The position numbers and the translations under genes are program-made. Positions 7,727 to 14,816 of a DNA stretch of 17,329 nt are shown here, piece by piece (the first letter of the stretch is position 1; every line of letters starts with the position of its first letter). This DNA comes from Entamoeba invadens IP1 (Eukaryota; Evosea; Mastigamoebida; Endamoebidae), in NCBI RefSeq assembly GCF_000330505.1, contig NW_004443767.1, positions 161,040-178,368 on the forward strand, in the 5' to 3' direction. The notes beneath the pieces were generated by a model, which did no database searches, was not told where the DNA came from, and saw only the letters and a program-made list of their open reading frames with translations.

Positions 7727-9626
7727 ATGAGCTCCAGGAATGTTGCTTTTAGTGGCTTAGACCATACAACACTTGAAAAGAATTTAAAGTATTGTCCTGG
7801 TCCAGTGAAAGAAATAGCCCAAAGAACATTCAGCAAACATTGCAACTTTTGTGAATTGCCCCTGAATGTTCAGGTGTATTTGATGAATATTGAAAGAGAA
7901 ATTTTCAATGGAATTAATACGGAAAAGGTGACCGAGAGTAAACTATGTAGAGTCTTTGCTTTAACTTCAAGTCAGTTTAATATCAACAAACGAAGAGGTA
8001 TGGAGACGGCATTGTTTGGAAAAAAAGATAACGGAAGACCGTCACTTTTAACTGAAACACAATGGGAAATTGTCAAGAATTTGATTCTTGATAATGAAAA
8101 GTTTCCAGGAAAATGCAAAGCTATCAGCATAACTTATTTGAGGTTGTTTATAATAAAAACCTTCAACGTTGATGTGTCAAACCATGTTATTTATGATAAA
8201 ATACATAAAAATTGGAACTTTTCGATTGTTACTGTGTTTGCTGAAGACCAATCTCGATTGACCTACGACGAAGATGCCGTGTTGAAGTATTACATTGCAC
8301 TGCCACTTTTTTAAATGGCATCCCATCACCATTTATTTTGAATTTGGATGAGTCAGGGTATCAGCCATGGCCAGACAGGCAAATGGTGAAGGGAGTATTC
8401 ACTGCTGGTTTTTCCACAGACAGTAAAATGAAATATGGAGTCGAACGTGACATTGCTCGATCCACTGTCGTTTGCACTATTACCCCCTCACAACCTCTTC
8501 CTTGTATGATTGTAACAAAATACAAAAGAGTTGCAGTTGAATTCTTGAAATTGGGTTGGATGGAAACGGGAAACATCGTCAGTTATAGCAAAAATGGTTT
8601 TATCAACAGTGACTTATTTATACAATACATCAACGACGTTGTAGTACCTTATATTGTCGACATGAGAATTAAGACTGGTTATATTGATAAGGCCGTTCTG
8701 ATATTTGATCAGTGCACGTGCCACTCAATCGAAGATGTGAGGTTGTTGCTCAAGTCGAATGTCCAAGTCAACGAGAAAATCATCAACGTGAACTGTGAAA
8801 TCGTATGTTTGGTGCCTCACACCTCACATTTAACACAACCATTAGATGTTGGGGTGTTTGCAGCCCAAAAAAGAAGACTGAATTCGTTGTATGCTAAGTT
8901 CAGAGATGTCATAAAAATTAAAGATAGAGTTGGCGAGGAAGAACAACAACGACAGAAAGTGAAGACGTTGAAGAAAAAGAAGAGTCAGATGATGTGATTG
9001 GAAAGCCAGATCCCATTGAAGAACCAATAATACCTCAACAGTTTAAGGAAATGTTTCAGGAAGTGCTGGCAAATCCACAAGAAGCGATATCACCATTTAA
9101 AAAGAAGGCTGGTACGACTGTCAACGAAAGGATGGTGGATGACAACCAATCAGAAGATCGCAACGAAATACCAAATGAAACTAAAATTGTTGAATTCGGT
9201 GATGGAGAGGACTTAGAAAAAAAGTTTGCCAAATACCTCAACTCAATTCTGAAGTCTTATTTCCAAACAACCACTCCGGATGTGTGCACGCAGGCTTTTA
9301 GGCAAGTTGGTATTGATTTCAGAATTGTTGATAGTGGTATGAGGGTTGCGTATGTGGATATTGGAGTCTCACGCAGAGTAACAGCAGAAATACCGAAACT
9401 GTTAAGTATACCACAGTTATACTCGATTGAATGGGTCAAAACCAAAAGCTTGAAAATATCTGCAGTTCGAAAGCTTCCAATGTGTTTTGAGGGTTATTCG
9501 TGTCAGTCTGTTTGCAAGCCGTTAAAAAGAAAAGAACGGGATGTTGTATGTAAAGTTGTGAAGAAAAAGACGACCAAAAAAATCTCAAAAAGAACTAAAA
9601 ATGGGGTTGAGAATTTAATCGATTGA
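7727..9626 (+). pseudogene. pogo/Tigger-like DDE transposase with two frameshifts
   Basis: Three successive frames carry one transposase of roughly 640 residues. Segment 1 (from the ATG at 7727 to a stop at 8312-8314) has an HTH region and NGRPSLLTETQWEIVKNL, matching the CENP-B/Tc5-like HTH of the other element. Segment 2 (open from before 8313 to 8997) has the catalytic acids in NLDESGYQ (8347), LIFDQCTCH (8707) and PHTSHLTQPLD (8845), with 45 residues between the second and third. Segment 3 (about 8943-9626) has an acidic stretch, the C-terminal domain shared with the neighbouring transposase (9243-9383), and a Lys-rich tail that could be a nuclear signal. The first break lies at or near the T6 run at 8307-8312 and the second between about 8930 and 8955. 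Each behaves like loss of one base. All three catalytic acids remain in segment 2. Confidence 0.85.
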
Positions 9627-10073
9627 TTTTTATCTTTTTAATCAGTTGTATCGCCCAGTTCACACTACTGTTTCCTATCACAGGTCAGAATGGTCACTGT
9701 TTGAATCAACATATGTCTGAACTATCATAAGTCCTTCCAATAGAAAATATTCGTTTGTTAAACTTTCTTTCGTTATTGAGATATTAACTTGTAGAACTTG
9801 CTCGCAAAAACTCTTAAATTAAACGTTGCCTGCTTTGAATCGTCTAGCTGCTATGGCTGATTTGTCCAGTATTACTGGGATTCTTTAGCGTGAGGTCTGA
9901 GTCAATTAGTTGGTAAGTGCTGGCTGGCTGTTCACACTCTGAAAGCTGCTTTGTAGGTTTCCAAACAAATTGAAAGAGAAAATGAACTGTAAATAAGTGA
10001 TTTTTTTATTTGATCTTTTTGAATTTTTTGAAATAAAAAAATAATAATTTTATTACATAAAAGTTACACAATT
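9627..10073. other. Non-coding 3' tail of the 2516-bp transposon
   Basis: About 450 bp between the transposase stop and the right terminal repeat. The first 350 bp are less AT-rich than ordinary intergenic DNA here. There is one short open stretch past the stop in another frame (to about 9720) and a direct repeat GTTCACACT (about 9659 and 9931). No domain, tRNA-like or recognised RNA fold was seen. Confidence 0.5.
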
Positions 10074-10118
10074 GTAACTTTTGTTGAATCCACAGGGTTT
10101 TCTCATTCTCACATACTG
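10074..10118. repeat. Right terminal inverted repeat of the 2516-bp transposon
   Basis: A 45-bp repeat ending ...CATACTG, followed by TA. It mirrors the left repeat but lacks the 13-bp duplicated unit. Confidence 0.88.
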
Positions 10119-10163
10119 TAGTTGTTTTTTTGATTCGGATTTATTTAAAATTATAATTAAATT

Positions 10164-10323
10164 TTTGAGGAAGTGTAAAGTTTGCCGAACTATGCACTTC
10201 CTCAAATATTTGGCAAAACGCTATTATTATTTTATCCACTATAAAGTATTATTTAAATTAATAATTTTATTATTTCATCATATGATTATTATTTCAAATA
10301 ATAATAATATAATACTTTTATAG
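10164..10323. repeat. Cluster of inverted repeats (two hairpins)
   Basis: Hairpin 1: TTTGAGGAAGTG (10164-10175) and its exact complement CACTTCCTCAAA (10195-10206), with a 19-nt loop. Hairpin 2: CTATAAAGTATTAT (10239-10252) against ATAATACTTTTATAG (10309-10323), enclosing a perfect ATTATTATTT / AAATAATAAT pair (10285-10305). No gene is present. These may be remnants of small foldback elements. Confidence 0.6.
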
Positions 10324-10448
10324 TACTTAACTTTTTTTACACAAAAAAAATAACAGTTTAAAATAACATAAGTGAAAAACGAATTTTGTGTCTTTTTTTA
10401 TAACACATTTTAACCTATTTTAAAGATTAATACGTATTTTATATTTTA

Positions 10449-10609
10449 CAGTAGGAGGAAATAAAGGGATGCTAGAGAAAGGAGGATGCTCGCAACTATT
10501 GGTTATTTTAAATTCAAAATAACCAATAAAATTAAAAAAAACCAAAATAAAATTATTTTTAGATTAGCATCCTACTTTTTTCTCAGCATCCCTCTATTTC
10601 CTCCTACTG
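10449..10609. mobile_element. MITE with CAGTAGGAGG terminal inverted repeats and TA duplication
   Basis: A 161-bp element. The left arm begins CAGTAGGAGGAAATAAAGGG and the right arm, reverse-complemented, begins CAGTAGGAGGAAATAGAGGG; similarity extends for about 42 bp. TA flanks it at 10447-10448 and 10610-10611. GGATGCT occurs twice in each arm (left copies at 10467 and 10484; right copies at 10566-10572 and 10585-10591 on the complement). The interior has no coding capacity. The tip resembles the left end of the 4638 transposon (CAGTTGGAGT), but the inner motif differs. Confidence 0.85.
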
Positions 10610-10611
10610 TA

Positions 10612-11132
10612 TATGATGATGACATTTTTGTTGTTTAATTTTTCGAAAAATGCCGACGTGTATTCATTAACTATAAAAAAATTATCATTTATTTATTAAT
10701 AAAAAGATGAACGAATTATTTATCAATTCACTATAAATATACTAAAAAAACATTAAAACTCAAACATTGAAAAGAACTTTTTCACAAGAAAAATCTCAAC
10801 AATGTGGTGAAATATTTGCAAATAATTGTTGAAGGTACCATTTTATTTATAAATAATTAAATTTATAATATCCTAGTAATATCTACTTTTAATAATATTT
10901 CGTTCGATCAAAATAATCCATTTGTTCTCATACGATCTTATCTCGACTTGTTGAAATTTTTGGACAACAAAAATCCGACACACAAATAGACCTCTGTACA
11001 CACGCCCAAATCCCCAAGATATTTTGCTTTTTCTTCACTGATTCGAAATAATCTCATTAACTCAAAATATTAATCAATAACTATTATGGTAACTAATAAT
11101 AAACCATTACCAAAACTTGAATTTCAAACTCA
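10612..11132. promoter_or_regulatory. AT-rich upstream region of the RasGAP-ankyrin gene
   Basis: About 520 bp with no gene. The last 50 bp before the start codon contain AATTTCAAAC (about 11120-11129), which loosely resembles the Entamoeba initiator and fits the short 5' leaders known in the genus. An upstream ATG at 11086 opens a 29-codon frame that overlaps the main start and ends at TAG 11173-11175. It would matter only if transcription begins upstream of it. No clear TATA-like or GAAC element was identified. Confidence 0.35.
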
Positions 11133-12932
11133 ATGGCAACATCTTCACTTGATTTGTTCCAACGTGTGTTTATAGGGGATGACGGGTACAATTTGATGAT
11201 TGAGATAAGTCGTGGGGTCTCCATAGATTCTCTAGACTTTGTTCAAGATTGTATCACTTTTTATGAAGCGCACAAACAAACTCTTCACTTTCTTACCTTT
11301 CTAATTCATTCAGAGCTCTTGACAACGACTAACGGGACTATGTTCCGTGGCAATTCCTTTTGTTCGCGATGCCTGATGACATACACAACAATGACTTCTG
11401 CCAATCAGTACGTTACTTCCTTCTTAAAAGATCCAATGCAAAAAGTTCTCTCCGGGCAGTTCGGTGCACTCGAATTGAATCCCGACTACGCCACTCAGCC
11501 GCTTGATAAAACAGCCGACTTACTCAAACAAATTGTCGCCGCATTTATTGACGCATTTATAGACTCCGCTGAGTTATGGCCAGAGACTTATAGATACTTA
11601 TGCTACGTGTTATTCACCGAAGCAGAACAAGCACATTTGAAGCCTTTGCAATGCGTCGGCGGCTTTCTAATACTTCGCCTGATATGTCCTGCCATCATGC
11701 AGCCCAATAAGTCAGGCTTCTGCCAAGAAAAGCCGAGTGAGGAGATCACCCGTGGGTTGGTCACTATCTGCAAAATGATACAAAACATCGCAAACGACAC
11801 CGTCCCACATGAACCACATTTAAGATGCTTAGAAGAGTTTTTAGAGGACCAAAGCCTCAAGTTGGCAATTGCTTTGACGGGGATTTCCTCCGTGCGGCCG
11901 ACAAAATTCTCATTTTTGAGTTTCAGTGATAAAGAGCTTGACAAGAGTATCAACGGGATTATTACTATGTGGAAAAACAACATCAAAAACGTCGACAGCT
12001 ATTTACAAGAAAAAAGCTCTGAGGAGTACAAAGAACTCGCGCGAGCTGTTTTGAAGTATAACACCAAAAGTTACTTCAAACGCAAAAGCATCATGAAAAA
12101 GAAGAAGAAGGAGGAAATAGCCATTTCGACGTTATTTGCGTTATCAAAGAACTCGAATGGGTCGGTTAGCGAGATGCAAACGGTACTCAAGAAGTACCCG
12201 GAAGTGATCGATTGCACTGATGTCGATATGATGACTCCACTCCAATACGCGTGTGTTATGAAGAACGTTCCCATCGCAATTTTTCTTATTAAAAATGGAG
12301 CAAGTCTCTTTTTGAGAGACTCGATGGGGTGCACGGCACTTCACTATGCATGTATGAGTAATTTGACCGACGTCTTAAAAGAAATGCGCGAGGCGGACTT
12401 TTTGAGTGTCGGGGAAATCGACGAATTGGGCAATACGTGTTTACACTATTTAGCTAAACACGAGTTCAGACCTTTCCATATCGACTTTTTGCAGTATTTG
12501 GTGAGCAAAGACTCTGCTATACTTTCCATCGCAAATTTCAACGGAGACATTCCACTGCATGTCGCCGTCGAAACTGCACTGAAAGATCACGAAATGGGAC
12601 CATCGACTATTTCAGCACTCGTTAAATTTGGGTCGAACTTCGAGACGCCTAATTTGAAAAAACAGACTCCACTTGGGAGAGTGCAAGATAAAGGAAGAAG
12701 TGATTTGGAAATACTTATGATGAGTCAAGACGTTATTAAAGTCGCTGAGTTTGTACCATTACCAAGTACTGCAGAAACAAGAATGAGGTCAAATTCATGC
12801 GAGAAAAAGGGTAAAAAAAGAACATCTATTCTGCTCCACAGATCACCGGCATCACCAAGACTGTTGGCAGCATACCAGAATAGAACTAGCTTCACTAAAT
12901 CGTCTTCGCCTTTACTCGGACAGGCCAAGTAG
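11133..12932 (+). CDS. RasGAP-domain protein with C-terminal ankyrin repeats
   Basis: A 599-residue, uninterrupted frame. The N-terminal half (about 1-300) is a Ras GTPase-activating domain, which speeds GTP hydrolysis by Ras-type GTPases at membranes. Key signs are the arginine-finger motif GTMFRGNSF with R72, and the family signature GGFLILRLICPAIMQP (176-191), whose R182 would steady the finger. A short basic stretch (about 316-327) leads to ankyrin-type repeats from about 365 to 520, including MTPLQYACVMKNVPIAIFLI, TALHYACMSNLTDVL, NTCLHYLAKH and GDIPLHVAV, a protein-interaction module. The last 50 residues are Ser/Arg-rich (SPASPR, SSSPLL) and could be phosphorylated. No membrane segment or C2/PH domain is seen. 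The start is the first in-frame ATG with a coding-like N-terminus. The domain calls are firm; the target GTPase is unknown. It converges on the unknown gene at 13487-14434. Confidence 0.9.
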   Translation: MATSSLDLFQRVFIGDDGYNLMIEISRGVSIDSLDFVQDCITFYEAHKQTLHFLTFLIHSELLTTTNGTMFRGNSFCSRCLMTYTTMTSANQYVTSFLKDPMQKVLSGQFGALELNPDYATQPLDKTADLLKQIVAAFIDAFIDSAELWPETYRYLCYVLFTEAEQAHLKPLQCVGGFLILRLICPAIMQPNKSGFCQEKPSEEITRGLVTICKMIQNIANDTVPHEPHLRCLEEFLEDQSLKLAIALTGISSVRPTKFSFLSFSDKELDKSINGIITMWKNNIKNVDSYLQEKSSEEYKELARAVLKYNTKSYFKRKSIMKKKKKEEIAISTLFALSKNSNGSVSEMQTVLKKYPEVIDCTDVDMMTPLQYACVMKNVPIAIFLIKNGASLFLRDSMGCTALHYACMSNLTDVLKEMREADFLSVGEIDELGNTCLHYLAKHEFRPFHIDFLQYLVSKDSAILSIANFNGDIPLHVAVETALKDHEMGPSTISALVKFGSNFETPNLKKQTPLGRVQDKGRSDLEILMMSQDVIKVAEFVPLPSTAETRMRSNSCEKKGKKRTSILLHRSPASPRLLAAYQNRTSFTKSSSPLLGQAK

Positions 12933-12949
12933 AGTCTGTGATCGACTCT
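12931..12949 (+). terminator. Small hairpin overlapping the RasGAP stop codon
   Basis: AGAGTC, a 7-nt loop, GACTCT, followed by TTTATTTT. It starts within the TAG stop and sits in the probable 3' untranslated region. A role in 3'-end formation is possible but unproven; a stem this short can arise by chance. Confidence 0.3.
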
Positions 12950-13486
12950 ATTTATTTTCGGATCGTTGAATATGGTATTTTTATAGTTTATTATTTTATA
13001 ATATAGATTTTGGTAAATACTAAACAAAACTATATTTTATTATAAATAAAACCAATACCATTTTTAAAAAATAACATTAATAATTTAAATATAAAATTGA
13101 ATTATAGATTCTATTCTTTTGAATGTTAGTTGGTGTATTGGTGATGACTTACTGGTTGAATGGTGAATTTGATTAACACAATTGTTAATTCACTTTATGT
13201 GAATTAACAATTGTTCAATTTATGTTGTTTAAGAATGTTAATTGTTTTTAAACACTGATTAGATTTTCTTCTTACATAAATACAAAATTATTGTTGTGTT
13301 GAAAATAATGAAATAAAAGTTTGTAAGCGTCAAAACTTTAGAAAACATTACGGTTATAACAATTAAGTAACATAACAAGGTTATAAGTAGCTTTTTTAGA
13401 ATAAACTATTTTTTTATTAAATGATTTTTAAAAACTTTAATAAACTCCAAATTTTTAATTAGAAAACTTAATAAAATAATAACAAT
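12950..13486. other. AT-rich DNA between two convergent genes
   Basis: About 540 bp holding the 3' ends of both flanking genes. Apart from the hairpin at 13178-13214 it shows no gene or recognisable element. Confidence 0.6.
13178..13214. repeat. Perfect 16-bp inverted repeat with 5-nt loop
   Basis: ACAATTGTTAATTCAC, then TTTAT, then its exact complement GTGAATTAACAATTGT. It lies about midway between the ends of two convergent genes and would fold equally on either strand. It may be a transcript-end structure or the core of an old foldback element; it has no TA-flanked CAG ends. Confidence 0.75.
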
Positions 13487-14434
13487 TCAATTTTCAAAAG
13501 AAGGCGGGTTTGTCTGTTGGATAAAAGAATCATCTGGTATTTCAGGAGCGTAATGGAAAGAGAACTGGAAAGGTTGTTGAAATTGTTGCGTGTCGAATTG
13601 ATGAGGCAGTTGTTGTGTTGGTATGTCATTATCCAAATAAGACATTTCTTTCACATCTTTTTTTTCAATGGGTTTGTCTTGTCGCGTAAAAGTAACACCA
13701 CTATTACACAATTCGCAAATAGGTGTTGATTGACAGATGCTTTCATTTTTAATATGTTCAAATGACGTTGGTCTTTCTTCTACTGTTTTTTCTTTACTTG
13801 AACGCATACCCTTTCCAGTTGGAGGTGGTAAACATACACATCTAAAATCATCATTTTGATCTGTATCAACTTGATATAATGTACATCTTGTTGTGTAATC
13901 TTTATACATGACTTCAGTTACCTTCCCGTATAATCCCGTCCCATATCTTTCGACTTCTTCTTTGGTTTTTTCCACCTCTCCGACACGCATCCTACTAAAT
14001 TTTTTAAGAGACAATCCAGATTTTGTAAAAGGTGATACACTAAGTTCATTTTTGACGAAGGTGAATATGTTTGTATCAACAAGTGCTTGACATAAACACT
14101 TCTTAATATTTGAATATTTTTCGTGATACAACCTATTGAGCTTATTGGTTGTGTGATTTCCACCAAGAAGAGATTTTTTATGCTCAAAAATAAGCTGGTT
14201 TACTTGATCATTGAACACCTCTCTGTTATCTGGACTCCATATAGATGCAGTGAGCAATTTCATACTTAATGTTTTTGTTTTGGAAGGCTTGTGAAACACA
14301 ACCGTATATCCTTGCGTAATGAGGATTGCCTGCATGCCGAGGATAAATGCAGCGTTGTGTTTTTCATCGATAAGTCTTTTTTCGGATTTAGATGTTCGGG
14401 CAATGCTGTGTTTTCCTTTTAAAGGTTGAGACAT
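13487..14434 (-). CDS. Hypothetical protein, 315 residues, Gln/Phe/Pro-rich C-terminus
   Basis: I do not recognise the family. The frame runs from the ATG at 14434-14432 to TGA at 13489-13487 without interruption. The N-terminal half (about 1-170) looks globular and alternates hydrophobic and charged residues (NAAFILGMQAILITQGYTVV near 27-46; LLTASIWSPDNREVFNDQVN near 60-79). A charged segment with RVGEVEKTKEEVERYG follows at about 150-165. The middle has scattered cysteines (CVCLPPP, CELC), too few for a clear zinc finger. The last 60 residues are rich in Gln, Phe and Pro (TQQLPHQFDTQQFQQPFQF) and probably disordered. No signal peptide or membrane segment is seen. It converges on the RasGAP gene and its 5' end faces the tRNA gene 311 bp away. 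A nuclear or regulatory role would be a guess. Confidence 0.75.
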   Translation of the reverse strand: MSQPLKGKHSIARTSKSEKRLIDEKHNAAFILGMQAILITQGYTVVFHKPSKTKTLSMKLLTASIWSPDNREVFNDQVNQLIFEHKKSLLGGNHTTNKLNRLYHEKYSNIKKCLCQALVDTNIFTFVKNELSVSPFTKSGLSLKKFSRMRVGEVEKTKEEVERYGTGLYGKVTEVMYKDYTTRCTLYQVDTDQNDDFRCVCLPPPTGKGMRSSKEKTVEERPTSFEHIKNESICQSTPICELCNSGVTFTRQDKPIEKKDVKEMSYLDNDIPTQQLPHQFDTQQFQQPFQFSFHYAPEIPDDSFIQQTNPPSFEN

Positions 14435-14461
14435 CGTTCGGTTTATAAGAATTGAGTTTTT
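14435..14461 (-). promoter_or_regulatory. Possible Entamoeba-type initiator upstream of the hypothetical gene
   Basis: On the minus strand AAAAACTCA (14461-14453) lies about 20 nt before the ATG, one base from the Entamoeba initiator consensus AAAAATTCA, with CGAAC just before the start codon. The position fits the very short 5' leaders of the genus. No TATA-like box was confirmed. Confidence 0.35.
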
Positions 14462-14730
14462 CGTGAAATCGTTTCTAATTTTTCCATCATGGAATTTTTA
14501 TATTATTTTATATTATTAAATATTATATTAAATAGTAAAATAAAAAAAAAGATATTATTTCACAAATGATTTCACCTTTTAATTGGATGATCTATAAATC
14601 AAATATTTAATATCAGATTAAAATTTGTTTTGTCATGTTATTCCAAAACCAGAACTATTAAAAATATTAAAAAAATTATTTACTATTATTTACTATTCTT
14701 ATCATGTTTGTATTATTTTGATTTTTATCT
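14462..14730. other. AT-rich spacer between the hypothetical gene and the tRNA
   Basis: About 270 bp of very AT-rich DNA with no gene or notable repeat seen. It holds whatever upstream elements the minus-strand hypothetical gene uses. Confidence 0.55.
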
Positions 14731-14745
14731 AAGAAAAACAAAAAA
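14731..14745 (-). terminator. RNA polymerase III terminator of the tRNA gene
   Basis: Directly after the tRNA 3' end, the minus strand reads TTTTTGTTTTTCTT. Runs of five T are a standard Pol III stop signal. Confidence 0.75.
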
Positions 14746-14816
14746 TGCATTTGCCGGGACTCGAACCCGGATCTCCACCTTGGAAGGGTGGAATTCTGCC
14801 CTTAGACCACAAATGC
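14746..14816 (-). tRNA. tRNA-Gly, anticodon TCC
   Basis: On the minus strand the sequence folds into a full cloverleaf. The acceptor stem GCATTTG pairs perfectly with CAAATGC. The anticodon arm CCACC / GGTGG encloses the loop CTTCCAA, giving anticodon TCC, which reads GGA. The T arm CCGGG-TTCGAGT-CCCGG is perfect, and the discriminator base is A. The D-stem is weaker, as in other tRNA-Gly. Internal Pol III promoters are visible: a box A at 14798-14809 and a perfect box B, GGTTCGAGTCC, at 14757-14767. There is no intron and no encoded CCA. Only this one tRNA is present here, although Entamoeba tRNA genes usually sit in tandem arrays. Confidence 0.97.

Larger units (their letters stand above)
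7603..10118 (+). mobile_element. pogo/Tc1-mariner class DNA transposon with broken transposase (2516 bp)
   Basis: The ends read CAGTATGTGAGAA... on both sides and are flanked by TA (7601-7602 and 10119-10120). The right repeat is 45 bp (10074-10118). The left is 58 bp (7603-7660) because it carries an extra 13-bp TATGTGAGAAAAG unit next to the tip. Apart from that insertion the repeats differ at only one base. The interior holds a transposase split over three frames and a non-coding tail of about 450 bp. The near-identical repeats suggest recent arrival. Whether the frame breaks are real decay or assembly errors cannot be told here. Confidence 0.88.

Noticed and set aside
8281..8340. Intron as the cause of the first frame break in transposase 2
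   Set aside because: No GT...AG pair removes the stop without also removing the catalytic NLDESG segment; a single missing base is simpler.
10081..10323. 80-codon plus-strand frame
   Set aside because: It begins in the right terminal repeat of transposon 2 and runs across its end into hairpin DNA, so it cannot be a stable gene.
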